Source: Chitinophaga sp. CF118 (GTDB lineage: Bacteria > Bacteroidota > Bacteroidia > Chitinophagales > Chitinophagaceae). From it: a stretch of DNA of 64,000 bases. The stretch is from contig NZ_FOMK01000004.1 in NCBI RefSeq assembly GCF_900112615.1, forward strand, positions 372,001 to 436,000. The letters run 5' to 3'. The position numbers and the translations under genes were made by a program. Below the pieces are notes generated by a model. That model was not told where the DNA came from, ran no database searches, and saw only the letters and a list, made by a program, of their open reading frames with translations. This document shows, one piece after another, positions 23,999 through 33,709 of this stretch (its first letter is position 1; every line of letters begins with the position of its first letter).

Positions 23999-25693
23999 TT
24001 AGTTTTCGAGTTTATCCCACCATACTCTACCAGTGATATCGTCGGGTGTTTTAAACCCGGGATCCTTTTGCATTTCCGTAATGGCATCCAGTACATTCTG
24101 GTAATTCAAACTAGTGATAGATGGATAACTTACTATAAAGCGACGCGGCATAGTTGATTCCACATTATCTACTTCTACTTTTTCCAGTTTAAGAATTGTA
24201 CCATCTACAGAAGGGAAGCCCGTTCTTTTAATAGTAGCCCAGGCTTCGTTCTGATTTTTGTAACTGTTAAGATATGCCTGTACACTAATCTGTTCAAGTG
24301 CTGTGGCAGCGTTGTATACAACACCTGGTTGTGTTTTATAGTTAGCTACTTCCGTTGCAGTTAAAGGCGTATAATCTACCACATTGGCCAGTGCCCCCAT
24401 CTTATCATAGATGGCCAGAGAGGCATCTATTCCATTGTAATACCATGTTTCTGCACTTTCAGTGGTAACACCTCTGGCAGCCAGTTCTGCCCTCATGAAA
24501 CACACATCCGCATATGTAATAATGGGATAAGTGATCATGTTTTTGAGATCCGGGTTATAATACATATTAAGCTGAATAAAGGAAGGATATCTTAGTGTTG
24601 TATCAATACCTTTATAACTGAAAGTAATATCTCTGAAATAGTAAGCATTAGCAGAATCTGATGATGCACCCGGATTAGCAAACTGTCCACGATACAATTG
24701 TCCGTCCCATGCGAGTGTAGCAGGGAGCATGTGCTGTGCTTTTGCAGAGTCGAACATATCCCTGGTCATAGATGCCTTCTGAAATAAAGTTCTGATGCGG
24801 GGATCTCCGGTATTCCACATAAAATCCACCAGGTTCTTTGCACCGGATACCTCGCTGTTACTTTGTGGATTGTAATCACCATTTGAGCCATACTTAGCGC
24901 CACCCACCATCTTCCAGTCTTCATCAATAGTACTGATCAGACCACCATCATCCGCCAGGATTTTTATTGCCAGTGTTTTCATCTTTTCAGGATCTCTTTT
25001 CAGCAATCTCATAGCGATTCTTAAGCGTAGACTGTTGGCAGCTTTTATCCAGTTTTCAACTTTACCTGCATAAAAGATATCGGCAGAAGAGATATTTGTC
25101 TGCCCTACAGCCGGCGTTGTTTTCAACACAGCTACAATAGCCGATAACTGATTTTCCAGTGTATCATATAAAGCAGACTGTGTATTATAGGTGGGTGTAA
25201 GCAGTCCGGTATACCTTGCTTTGAAAGCTTCGGTATAAGCAATACTTCCCTGTACATCGGACACATAAAATGCATAGTATGCCAGTGGGATGCCGGTGAT
25301 AGCACGTAAATAAACGTATTTCTGTTTTTCAGCCTCCGGCAGGACATCTATCATGTGCTGTACATCTATCAGTTTCGCACCTACATTATTGTAGAAAGTA
25401 CCGTAGCGCTGATTCAGGTTTCCGGAACCGTTATATACCATTGCAGAGTTACCTGTGCGTGTAGTATAACTTTGTGTCCAGTAGTACATGGCCCTGTTGT
25501 AATCATAATAGTATTCGCGGGCATTACCATTGATATCCAGTAAGCCGGCGGTGAACTCATATTCCGGTTTGATAGCGAGTACATCATCCGGATTGGTATT
25601 CATTTCCGCAAATTTATCACGGCTGCATGAAGTATATAATACGGCCAGCAGCAGTATTACGGTTATATATTTAAAGCGATCAACAATGCGCAT
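23999..25693 (-). CDS. SusD/RagB-family lipoprotein (SusD-like_2)
   Basis: A 564-residue surface lipoprotein with lipobox LYTSC (Cys23). Its motifs (FAEMNTNPDDV, DVQGSIAYTEAFKARY, NPQSNSEVSGAKNLVDF, PRRFIVSYPS, C-terminal GRVWWDK) place it in the SusD-like_2 family. It would form the lid of the SusC channel encoded 24 nt upstream. At 564 residues it is longer than the first SusD in the window, with insertions in the middle. The substrate is unknown; the locus lacks glycoside hydrolases. Confidence 0.9.
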   Translation of the reverse strand: MRIVDRFKYITVILLLAVLYTSCSRDKFAEMNTNPDDVLAIKPEYEFTAGLLDINGNAREYYYDYNRAMYYWTQSYTTRTGNSAMVYNGSGNLNQRYGTFYNNVGAKLIDVQHMIDVLPEAEKQKYVYLRAITGIPLAYYAFYVSDVQGSIAYTEAFKARYTGLLTPTYNTQSALYDTLENQLSAIVAVLKTTPAVGQTNISSADIFYAGKVENWIKAANSLRLRIAMRLLKRDPEKMKTLAIKILADDGGLISTIDEDWKMVGGAKYGSNGDYNPQSNSEVSGAKNLVDFMWNTGDPRIRTLFQKASMTRDMFDSAKAQHMLPATLAWDGQLYRGQFANPGASSDSANAYYFRDITFSYKGIDTTLRYPSFIQLNMYYNPDLKNMITYPIITYADVCFMRAELAARGVTTESAETWYYNGIDASLAIYDKMGALANVVDYTPLTATEVANYKTQPGVVYNAATALEQISVQAYLNSYKNQNEAWATIKRTGFPSVDGTILKLEKVEVDNVESTMPRRFIVSYPSITSLNYQNVLDAITEMQKDPGFKTPDDITGRVWWDKLEN

Positions 25694-25717
25694 AATTTTT
25701 GTTTTTAAAGGTGTACA

Positions 25718-28700
25718 CTAGAAACTGCCATTGATGGAAAATCCAAAGCTGCGGATGTATGGCATTGCAGACCCTTCCGTCATTGCATCAGATCCTGTAC
25801 TGTTCAGGTTTTCCGGATTGATATGATCTTTTGCACTATTGTACAGATACGTCAGGTTATTACCTACCAGTGATACTCTCAGACCATTTAGTTTGAACTT
25901 GTTGGCTACTTTAGATGACAGATCATATGTGAGTGTTACCTGTTGTAAAGAGATCCATGAAGAGGTGAACATAGAGGATTCTCTGATACCATTAGCCCAG
26001 CTATGTGTATTCTGATACATAGAGTAAGCACTGGTAGGATTAATCCAACCATTATCATATGCTTCTTTCATACTTATACCGGAAAGATCGTGTGTGTTAC
26101 CATCCAATCCCATGATCACAGTTCCCTGTTTGTATACACCATCCATGATTACACCATTTTGTTGTGCAACACCTGCACTGTTTGTATAATTAAGCCCCCC
26201 AGTCTGATTTGTTCTGTAAGGCAAGGTGCTTTTTATGCTACCCAACCAGGAACCCAGATCATGGGTAGTAGAATATACCATACCTCCAAACTTGCTATCC
26301 ATCACAATACCCAGTTGCCAGTTTTTATAAGTGAAATTATTGCGCCAGTTACCCAGAAAGTCGGGGGCGATCTGTCCTACAACCGGCTGCTGAGATACAC
26401 CTTGTGTATAATTCTGTGCTCTTACATACACAGAAGATCCTTTTGCATTTGTAATATTCAGTACACGCTTACCATTAGATTCAGGATGAGTTCCGTCTGT
26501 GCTTTTGTAATATGCATAGCCATAAGTAGCAGTTACAGTACCATAGTTACCACCTTTCTCAGCGATTACCTGATAACCGTCTCCGCTGCCTAATTCTACG
26601 AAATTGAGGTTGTAAGGAAGTGATAATACTTTGTTCCTGTTACGTGTGTAGTTAAAGTAAGTATCCCAACTAAAGTCTTTTGTTTTAATTGGAGTCGCAG
26701 TCAAACGGATTTCCCAACCCTGGTTGCGTACTTTACCGCCATTGATCAATGTGGCTTCTACGCCGGATTCGATAGGAACAGAAAATTTGATAATCTGACT
26801 TTTGCTGTCTTGTGAGTAGTATGTGATATCGGCACCTAATCTGTTTCCAAACCATTTCATTTCGAGACCAGCTTCCAGTTTGGTGGTACTGGTTGGAGAG
26901 AGTGACTGATTAGGTAATGTACGGGAGTTATACTGATAGTTTACAACACCATTGCCTCCGGCAGGACTATTGTAAGGGCTATTGGCAGTATAAGCACCAG
27001 TATTGGCAGTATAGGTACTAGTACCACCACCTACGCTGGCATAGGATAAACGCAGTTTACCGTAGTCAAATGCTTTAGGCATTTTGAAGGCATCGGTAAA
27101 TACAAAGGCAATATCTGCTCCAGGATAAAAATATGAATAGTCACCGTGACCATCATTATATATAAGTGTAGAATTCCAATCATTCCTGGCATAGAGGTTT
27201 AATGTGAGATAATCCCGGAAAGTAACGCTACCCTGACCAAATGCAGAAGATGATTGTGACTGGTTGGGAGAATTCTCTCTTACTACTGGCACTCCGGATG
27301 AATTGGATAAACGATAGATATCAGGTAATACAAATCCGGCCATAGAAGCGTAGTTACCTTTTGAAATACCTGTTACGATTTCACCACCGGCCTGTAATAA
27401 CATGGAGAAGTCTTTATTAAAGACTGTATTATAATTCAGGTTAGTTCTATAACGTTCTACTCTTGTATTAGATGTACTTGTTTCATAACCAGGGCTGTTA
27501 AAACCGGCATCCTTTCCTCTTTTTTTATTTTCCCAATTAATGCCAATGTAATTTACACTTACATTACCCTGCCAGTCAAGTCCTTTCAGCAATGTTGCTT
27601 TCAGATCCACACTACCTCTGAAGTTGTTTTCTATCTGCCTGTTATTGTTCTGGAAAAGATTGAAGAATACATATGTCAATTCGGAAGGGTCACTTGTATT
27701 CACACCACCTGCTGATTCATTTATATAGTGAGACATCCAGTATTTGGTATCATAGTTTCTTGCACCTCCGTACACAAAGTTTCTCATGGTACCATTCCCG
27801 CCTACATTAGCAGGGTTTAAGGCATTACTCTGTACATAAGTTGCATTCGCATCTACCAACAATACATTGGCAAGCCGTTGTGTGGCTCGGAAAGTAAGGT
27901 TATTTCTTTTCAGGTCATTATTGGGAGTAACTCCCTGTGAGTAAAGATTTGAATAAGCAAGACGGTAAGTACCCCGTTCAGTGGCTCCGGAAAGTGCTAC
28001 GTTATAATTCCTTGTGACACCATTACGGAAAGCATCCAGCATATTTTTCGGACGTGGATTATTTTCTATTACCTTGCCTGTAATATCAGTTACTTTCTGT
28101 CCTGTCATTTCAGGACCGAAATTATAGGGGTAAGTACTAGGATTTATGGATAGATTACCATCTGCATCCTTTATAAAGTCAGTCAATCCGAAACCAGCGC
28201 CATACTGGTTCTGCAGATCCACTGTTTTGTAAGGATTGGAAGATAATATGTCGGCCGAGAAATTAACGCCGAGACCTTTCTGACTATATCCTTTTTTAGT
28301 TTTTATAAGGATAACGCCATTGGATGCACGACTACCATATAATGCCGTAACCGCACCACCTTTCAATACGCTGATAGATTCTATATCATCGGGATTGATA
28401 TCTTTCAGGATATTACCAAAGTCCTGATCGCTCGCTTTGTTGGGCGTAACTACATTCTGGTCCATAACGATATCATCCAGTACTATCAGGGGCTGGTTAC
28501 CATAAGGGTCCAGGGAGGAGCTACCACGAATCAGGAAACGAGCACTTGCCTGCGGACCGCCAACGCCGGACTGTACCTGCAACCCTGGCACCATACCCTG
28601 CAATGCAGCAATAGGATTGATAGGGTTGGCACGTTTAATATCTGTACCGGAAACCTGTGTCACAGCATATCCCAGGGTACGTGATTTGCGGCTTTCACCG

Positions 28701-29314
28701 AAACCTGTTACCACTACTTCGGATAATGCACCAGCTTTGGATTGTAATCGTATATTCATGGAGGTAGCGGTTGCCGGTACTTCTTTAGCTTCCATACCTA
28801 CAAAGGTGAATACAAGTATTGCACCAACAGGAGCATCCAGTGAAAAAGATCCGTCTCCCGCGGTGGAAGTTCCTTTTAGGGCACCTTTTACACGTACAGA
28901 AACACCGGGGAGGGCATTTCCATTTTCATCCCGTACAATACCTGATACTTTTTCCTGGGGAGTAGTTGCTCTCATCTGTACGGGTTCTGTTGCAGGTTTA
29001 GCACTTACGATAATGGTTTTACCCTCTATCGCATAAGTGAGTAACTGATCTTTCAAGCACAGGCTCATTACCTGATCAATGGTTGCATCTTTTACAGCAA
29101 TATCAACCGGCTGTACATTTTTAAGGAGTTTGTAGTCGTACCAGAACAGGTATCCTGTTTGTTGTTTAATAGCGGCAAATACTTTTTCGAGAGATACATG
29201 TTTACCGGTGTAGGTGATGTTCTGCGAGTAGCTTCTTGCATTAATCTGCAGGCTGCAAACAAGCAATAAAACAGCAGTAAACCGCATGATCTTACCGTGC
29301 ATGGGTATGTTCAT
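25718..29314 (-). CDS. SusC/RagA-family TonB-dependent transporter with STN domain
   Basis: A 1198-residue outer-membrane transporter. Order: signal peptide (about 1-30, ending SYSQ), STN domain (about 35-105, SLEKVFAAIKQQTGYLFWYD), carboxypeptidase-D-like domain (about 123-195, DENGNALPGVSVRVKG), SEVVVTGFGESRK segment, plug (LYGSRASNGVILIKTKKG) and barrel with C-terminal SFGFSINGSF. The STN domain implies signalling to the FecR protein encoded 160 nt upstream. It is a paralogue, not a close copy, of the transporter at 12477-15929. Confidence 0.94.
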   Translation of the reverse strand: MNIPMHGKIMRFTAVLLLVCSLQINARSYSQNITYTGKHVSLEKVFAAIKQQTGYLFWYDYKLLKNVQPVDIAVKDATIDQVMSLCLKDQLLTYAIEGKTIIVSAKPATEPVQMRATTPQEKVSGIVRDENGNALPGVSVRVKGALKGTSTAGDGSFSLDAPVGAILVFTFVGMEAKEVPATATSMNIRLQSKAGALSEVVVTGFGESRKSRTLGYAVTQVSGTDIKRANPINPIAALQGMVPGLQVQSGVGGPQASARFLIRGSSSLDPYGNQPLIVLDDIVMDQNVVTPNKASDQDFGNILKDINPDDIESISVLKGGAVTALYGSRASNGVILIKTKKGYSQKGLGVNFSADILSSNPYKTVDLQNQYGAGFGLTDFIKDADGNLSINPSTYPYNFGPEMTGQKVTDITGKVIENNPRPKNMLDAFRNGVTRNYNVALSGATERGTYRLAYSNLYSQGVTPNNDLKRNNLTFRATQRLANVLLVDANATYVQSNALNPANVGGNGTMRNFVYGGARNYDTKYWMSHYINESAGGVNTSDPSELTYVFFNLFQNNNRQIENNFRGSVDLKATLLKGLDWQGNVSVNYIGINWENKKRGKDAGFNSPGYETSTSNTRVERYRTNLNYNTVFNKDFSMLLQAGGEIVTGISKGNYASMAGFVLPDIYRLSNSSGVPVVRENSPNQSQSSSAFGQGSVTFRDYLTLNLYARNDWNSTLIYNDGHGDYSYFYPGADIAFVFTDAFKMPKAFDYGKLRLSYASVGGGTSTYTANTGAYTANSPYNSPAGGNGVVNYQYNSRTLPNQSLSPTSTTKLEAGLEMKWFGNRLGADITYYSQDSKSQIIKFSVPIESGVEATLINGGKVRNQGWEIRLTATPIKTKDFSWDTYFNYTRNRNKVLSLPYNLNFVELGSGDGYQVIAEKGGNYGTVTATYGYAYYKSTDGTHPESNGKRVLNITNAKGSSVYVRAQNYTQGVSQQPVVGQIAPDFLGNWRNNFTYKNWQLGIVMDSKFGGMVYSTTHDLGSWLGSIKSTLPYRTNQTGGLNYTNSAGVAQQNGVIMDGVYKQGTVIMGLDGNTHDLSGISMKEAYDNGWINPTSAYSMYQNTHSWANGIRESSMFTSSWISLQQVTLTYDLSSKVANKFKLNGLRVSLVGNNLTYLYNSAKDHINPENLNSTGSDAMTEGSAMPYIRSFGFSINGSF

Positions 29315-29474
29315 ACTTCTAATGAGTTTTTGGGTAATTAAATAGTGGTGTTTACGATTTTGTTGTCGTTTCTCGTTAAATGCATAGGTACAGGCAATAC
29401 TAAAGCGGCCTTAACCTGTTAAGCAGATTCTGATCATTGTGTATAGATTTTGGTTAAATAGTTTTACATACGTG

Positions 29475-30623
29475 TTATGGCATTACGGTAATCTTTTTTC
29501 CGTCTATGTTAAAATGTACCTGACTGCGTTCCAGAATCCGAAGTATTACGGATAGGTTCTCGTTCTTATCTAACTGGCCCACAAACATAAAATCAGGCAC
29601 CTGATCTTTATATATGACTTCAACATCATACCAGCGTGCCAGTTGCCGCATTACGCTTTGTAAATCGGCTTTATTAAACTGAAAATAACCGTTCTTCCAT
29701 GCGAGTGCACTTTCGATATCCGGGTCTGTTAACAGTTTAAGATTTCCATTGGGGGATAATTGTGTTTGCTGTCCTGGTTTAAGTTGTTGGGAGTATCCAT
29801 TTCCGGATACATTTACAGCACCTTCCAGTAACGTGGTTTCAATATTCTTCTCATCCGGGTAACTCATGATATTAAAGTGTGTGCCCAGCACCGCGACTTT
29901 CATCCGGTTTACATTTACAATAAATGGTTTCGTTTCATCTTTTGTTACTTCAAAATAGGCTTCGCCGGATAGTTCCACCTGGCGGTTATTACCAATGAAT
30001 GCTGTAGGGAAGCGTAGTGAGGATGCTGCATTCATCCATACTTTGGTACCGTCTGGCAATACAACCTGGAACTGTCCACCGCGTGGAGTACTGATCATAT
30101 TATAGGACATCTGTTTTGGAGCATCCCTTTCTGCCTGGTAAGCCAGTTGTCCATTATTCAGTTTTAGTATAACAGTATTACCCTGTTTTCCCAGAGCACC
30201 ATTCCCTGCGCTGTCCAGGGTGATCTTTTTACCATCTGCAAGGGTGAGTACTGCATGATTACCACCCGGGGGAACGTCGTTTTTATAAGTGGCAGTTTCG
30301 ATTGAGGGGCCGGACTTCTGAAATAATAGTTTTGCGCCACCTGCCATTAATAGAATAGTGATGATTGCAGCAGCCGGCCACCATACGCGCTGTCGCATTG
30401 GTACGGATTTCTTTTCTACTATAGTAGCAAACAGTTCATCTGCTCTTTCAGGTAATATACTGGTATCCGGTGTAAAGTTATCCCAGAGGTCTTTTAATGC
30501 GGCGTCCAGGTCAGCATTATGTGCTGACTGTGCCAGTAGATCCTGTAATACGGTCTTTTCTTCCGCTGTTACAGTTCCATTAAAATACTTCTCCAAGAGT
30601 GTCTTTAATGTGGATGTAGACAT
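29475..30623 (-). CDS. FecR-family anti-sigma factor
   Basis: A 382-residue anti-sigma factor. The cytoplasmic part (1 to about 75) starts MSTSTLKTLLEKYFNGTVTAEEK. A transmembrane helix follows (WWPAAAIITILLMAGGAKLLF, about 82-102), then the FecR domain (about 165-275: STPRGGQFQVVLPDGTKVW, GEAYFEVTKDETKPFIV) and DUF4974 (about 310-382). It should control the sigma factor encoded 68 nt upstream and respond to the STN domain of the SusC protein downstream. Confidence 0.93.
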   Translation of the reverse strand: MSTSTLKTLLEKYFNGTVTAEEKTVLQDLLAQSAHNADLDAALKDLWDNFTPDTSILPERADELFATIVEKKSVPMRQRVWWPAAAIITILLMAGGAKLLFQKSGPSIETATYKNDVPPGGNHAVLTLADGKKITLDSAGNGALGKQGNTVILKLNNGQLAYQAERDAPKQMSYNMISTPRGGQFQVVLPDGTKVWMNAASSLRFPTAFIGNNRQVELSGEAYFEVTKDETKPFIVNVNRMKVAVLGTHFNIMSYPDEKNIETTLLEGAVNVSGNGYSQQLKPGQQTQLSPNGNLKLLTDPDIESALAWKNGYFQFNKADLQSVMRQLARWYDVEVIYKDQVPDFMFVGQLDKNENLSVILRILERSQVHFNIDGKKITVMP

Positions 30624-30691
30624 GTTTACCTTACCTTATTTATTATAATGACAAACAGCCGGGTAAATTGGAGTAGTCAGGTTAAAAAAAA

Positions 30692-31285
30692 TTACTGCCA
30701 TATATTCCTTACCATAATACCAAGGATGACCATTGTTTGCATATTGTCTTTCAGAGCGGCTTTTAAGGTCTGTGTAGCCAGGCTAAGATGTTTTTTGACT
30801 GTACCCACAGCAATGGACTGTTCGCGGGCGATATCCTCATTAGAGAGGCCTTCGAAGCGGCTGAGTGTAAAAATCTTTCTTTGCTGGGGAGGAAGTTTGC
30901 TAAGTTCTCTGGCCAGGAGTGATTGCAGGTTCTTGTAGTCTACGTCGTTTTCAGTGGAAATATCAGATTGTGGTTGTCCGGAAGTGATTTCGCAGAGTAA
31001 TGCTTTGCGGTAAATAATTTGTTTAGACAGATTAAATGCATGGTTACGGGCGATAGTAAAGAGATAAGCATCGAAATTCCTGATGCCTGCCAGTTGCTCC
31101 CTTCCTATCCAGATTTTAAGAAAAACCTCCTGCACAATGTCTTCTGCCACAACACGTTCATTTGATAAACGAAGCATATAAGCATAGAGTTTATTACGGT
31201 GCCTGTCGAACAGTTCCCGGAAAGCTCCTTCATCACCAGCAGCCACTTTTGCTAATAATATATCTTGTGTTGCAGCGCTATCCAT
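30692..31285 (-). CDS. ECF RNA polymerase sigma-70 factor
   Basis: A 197-residue ECF sigma factor. Region 2 (about 22-92) includes VVAEDIVQEVFLKIWIG; region 4 (about 120-175) includes LPPQQRKIFTLSRFEGLSNEDIAREQ and the recognition helix VGTVKKHLSLATQTLK. The tail is hydrophobic (MQTMVILGIMVRNIW), like that of the sigma factor at 17088. It is the first gene of the second FecR/SusCD operon; no clear consensus promoter was found upstream. Confidence 0.92.
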   Translation of the reverse strand: MDSAATQDILLAKVAAGDEGAFRELFDRHRNKLYAYMLRLSNERVVAEDIVQEVFLKIWIGREQLAGIRNFDAYLFTIARNHAFNLSKQIIYRKALLCEITSGQPQSDISTENDVDYKNLQSLLARELSKLPPQQRKIFTLSRFEGLSNEDIAREQSIAVGTVKKHLSLATQTLKAALKDNMQTMVILGIMVRNIWQ

Positions 31286-31394
31286 GTTTAGTTCTCAATA
31301 AAAGTGGAAACATATCTCATAAATGGTAGGGAAAATAATTAAGCCTGTATCAGATCTAAAGATCGTTAAATATTATTCATAGAAAGTGCTTCAT

Positions 31395-32066
31395 TTATTC
31401 GTTTAAATTTTTGTAATTCAACAATGCCTCTCTCGCATATTGATCAGCCTTTCTTGTGGTTTCCGGTAATCTGAATTCTGCACACATTTTTAAAACGATA
31501 TCACTTGCTGTTGTTAAAGAGATCTTATGCCCTACAGAAACAAACACAGGGTTAATACCTGTTTGTGTTCTCAGTACATTTCCGATATGCTCATTGTTAT
31601 CATCTGCCCATAAAGGGGATATTCCACCCCTCTCTTCTAATGGAGCCTCAAAATGGCCAAAAAGGCGGGTTTTACCGCACCCCAGGGCCGGCTTGTCCAA
31701 TGTTACTCCCAAATGGCAGGCAAGACCGAAACGGCGGGGATGCGCTATGCCATGTCCATCACAGACAATCAGATCCGGGAAGGTGGTCAGTTTCTTCCAG
31801 GCTTCGAGTAATACCGGCATCTCCCGGAAGGAAAATAGTCCAGGTATATATGGAAATGGCACCTGCATACAGTGAGTAGCTACTTCAACAGTTTCCAGAG
31901 TATGGTAATCCAATAGAACGATGGCGCCAGCAATGGTATCACTATCTTTGTCGTATTCAACATCCACTCCCGCGATCAATTTTATCGTTGCAGGCAGGTG
32001 ATCAGATGTAATTACCTGTTGTTTTAAAGTCTCTTGTATACTTATCGCTTCTTGTTCGGTGAGCAT
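31395..32066 (-). CDS. nfi: Endonuclease V (deoxyinosine repair nuclease)
   Basis: A 223-residue endonuclease V that nicks DNA near deoxyinosine. Active-site residues in the family pattern are all present: Asp35 in AGVDVEYD, Glu82 in SFREMP, and Asp103 in LIVCDGHGIAHPRRFG. The wedge motif PYIPG (72-76) that inserts at the lesion is also present. Length and motif spacing agree with E. coli Nfi. Divergently arranged with the CPBP protease gene (49 nt apart), probably sharing a short promoter region. Confidence 0.94.
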   Translation of the reverse strand: MLTEQEAISIQETLKQQVITSDHLPATIKLIAGVDVEYDKDSDTIAGAIVLLDYHTLETVEVATHCMQVPFPYIPGLFSFREMPVLLEAWKKLTTFPDLIVCDGHGIAHPRRFGLACHLGVTLDKPALGCGKTRLFGHFEAPLEERGGISPLWADDNNEHIGNVLRTQTGINPVFVSVGHKISLTTASDIVLKMCAEFRLPETTRKADQYAREALLNYKNLNE

Positions 32067-32114
32067 GGCCTAAATATAGGAATTTCCGTATCTTGTTTTT
32101 ATAAATAATTACCC

Positions 32115-32993
32115 ATGAAAGAATCCCGCAAAGCTATCTTGTTATTCCTCCTCTTCACATTTGCTTTCAGTTCCATATTCTATGCGTTAATTATACACGC
32201 AGGTAAATTATCCGCGGGGCGCGGATCATTTACAACCGGTCTTATGTGGTGTCCGGGACTTTCCGCATTCCTTACCTGTGTGATCCTCAAAAGAAAGATC
32301 TCCGGTCTTGCCTGGCAATGGGGCAATCCAAAGTACCAGCTCTGGAGTTACCTCCTACCCCTTTTTTATGCAACAGTTGCTTACCTGATTATCTGGCTGA
32401 CCGGCTGGGGAGGATTTTATAATAAAGAAACGGTCAATAATCTGACAGAATCCTTCGGTTTTAAGTATTTACCTGCCGGTGTTACCATCACACTGTATTT
32501 TGTACTTATAGCCATGTTCAGTATTGTAAAAAGTATGGCTAATGCTGCCGGAGAAGAAATAGGATGGCGGGGATTTCTTACACCCGAACTATTCAAGTTA
32601 ACCGGTTACACTCAAACTTCCTTAATCTCTGGTGTAATCTGGGCCGTATGGCATGTTCCTATTCTTGTATTTGCAGATTATAACAGTGGTACTCCTGCCT
32701 GGTACGGGCTGAGTTGCTTTGCTGTCATGGTGATAAGTTCCAGCTTTATTTTCACATGGTTCCGTTTGAAGTCCGGGAGTTTATGGACAGGAGTGTTATT
32801 GCATGCGAGTCATAATCTGTTTATACAAGCGTTCTTTACTCCACTGACAGTGGATACGGGGAAGACTAAGTATTTTTATGATGAATTTGGCGCAGTGTTG
32901 CCGGTGATAACTCTGTTACTGGCAATATATTTTTGGAGAAGACGGGGGGAATTGAGCAATGAGGAAATTACATCACCAACCACCATTCCTTAA
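32115..32993 (+). CDS. CPBP-family intramembrane metalloprotease (CAAX protease-like)
   Basis: A 292-residue membrane protein with about seven or eight hydrophobic segments. The three family motifs are visible: AAGEEIGWRGFL (EExxxR, catalytic glutamates), WAVWHVPIL (histidine) and LLHASHNLF (HxxxN/D). The family includes eukaryotic Rce1 and bacterial proteases for bacteriocin self-immunity or membrane-protein processing. No bacteriocin gene is nearby, so the substrate is unknown. Confidence 0.88.
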   Translation: MKESRKAILLFLLFTFAFSSIFYALIIHAGKLSAGRGSFTTGLMWCPGLSAFLTCVILKRKISGLAWQWGNPKYQLWSYLLPLFYATVAYLIIWLTGWGGFYNKETVNNLTESFGFKYLPAGVTITLYFVLIAMFSIVKSMANAAGEEIGWRGFLTPELFKLTGYTQTSLISGVIWAVWHVPILVFADYNSGTPAWYGLSCFAVMVISSSFIFTWFRLKSGSLWTGVLLHASHNLFIQAFFTPLTVDTGKTKYFYDEFGAVLPVITLLLAIYFWRRRGELSNEEITSPTTIP

Positions 32994-33240
32994 GTTTTGA
33001 AGCATTCAAACTATCTGTTGAAATAGTAGCACTATCATTTTTCCGTTTAATACAATAAGCAGAAAGGTTCCCTTTCAATGCAACAAAAATTCAAATCTTT
33101 TAAGCTGAGGCAAGGGATTCCTCTATTCCATTTCAGCTTGTTTTGCAAATTAATAGTGGGTGGGTGCTAGATATCTGAAGATCAGGAATTGATTAGACTT
33201 TTTGAACTGAGTGTACCGATTAAATTAAGACAGGACTATG

Positions 33241-33273
33241 TAGTGTCTCTATAGTGTCTCCGTAGTGTCTCTG
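33241..33273 (+). repeat. Three 11-bp direct repeats, left part of the phased array
   Basis: TAGTGTCTCNN three times at 33241, 33252 and 33263, differing only in the last two bases. They are in the same 11-bp register as the palindrome and the right-hand repeats. Confidence 0.92.
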
Positions 33274-33282
33274 TAAGTAGAA

Positions 33283-33406
33283 CGCCCTTGAGTCGCTCTT
33301 GGCTCACACCAAGGTCGCACTCTGGTCGCTCTTTATTCGCTCCAGGAAGCGATTCAAGAGCGACCAGAGTGCGACCTTGGTGTGAGCCAAGAGCGACTCA
33401 AGGGCG
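33283..33406. repeat. 124-bp palindrome with perfect 51-bp arms
   Basis: 33283-33333 and 33356-33406 are exact reverse complements (51 of 51 bases) around a 22-nt centre that itself pairs as TTCGCT/AGCGA with few mismatches. Each arm is made of 11-bp units. In the left arm units end in TCG followed by C(T/A)C, and in the right arm the inverse GC/GA pattern holds, with a 5-nt variable core. As RNA or cruciform DNA it would form a very stable hairpin. It is not a simple terminator: it is far longer than needed and has no T-run. Confidence 0.95.
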
Positions 33407-33423
33407 ATACAGACCCAGACTCT

Positions 33424-33453
33424 CCCCGAACGCACCCCGAACACACCCCGAAC
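33424..33453 (+). repeat. Three 11-bp direct repeats, right part of the phased array
   Basis: CCCCGAAC three times at 33424, 33435 and 33446, each separated by 3 nt, i.e. again an 11-bp period. They continue the register of the palindrome, so about 20 successive units (33241-33460) share one phase. Confidence 0.92.
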
Positions 33454-33709
33454 TTCCCACTTCTAAAATAAATCAAACCCACTATCTCTTATTATCGATA
33501 TTATTTTACTTCTTCTATAAGTGCAGAAAAAAACATCATCACCGTAGTCGTGAAAAGTAAGACATTATCTCAATACATGATTAAAAAAATGTTTATGAAA
33601 AAGGAGGATTGTCCAGAAATTGCCACACATTCCCTCCGGAATCATGGTTAGAACTATGATTTTAAAACTGGTATGATTTTATCAGTCTAATCTCTATAAA
33701 CTGCATTAA

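Larger units (their letters stand above)
32994..33709. other. Gene-free 716-bp region holding an 11-bp-periodic array
   Basis: No convincing gene. The flanks are AT-rich, while the middle (33241 to about 33460) is a GC-richer block built on an 11-bp period with a large perfect palindrome. An open frame at 33288-33560 crosses the palindrome but is of low-complexity arginine/serine/proline composition and not credible. An AAAGGAGGAT motif at 33600-33609 lies 100 bp before the DUF4126 gene, too far to be its ribosome-binding site. Confidence 0.75.

Noticed and set aside
26003..26593. 196-codon ORF on the plus strand opposite susC
   Set aside because: Composition is unlike a protein (Cys/Ile/Thr rich with no domain) and the minus-strand SusC frame is clearly coding.
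33241..33460. CRISPR array
   Set aside because: Units are 11 bp with no 20-40 bp spacers and the block is palindromic; no cas genes nearby.
33288..33560. Open reading frame of 90 codons across the large palindrome
   Set aside because: It translates the 11-bp array and flanking AT-rich DNA into low-complexity R/S/P residues; no start context, no recognisable domain, and the DNA periodicity explains the openness.
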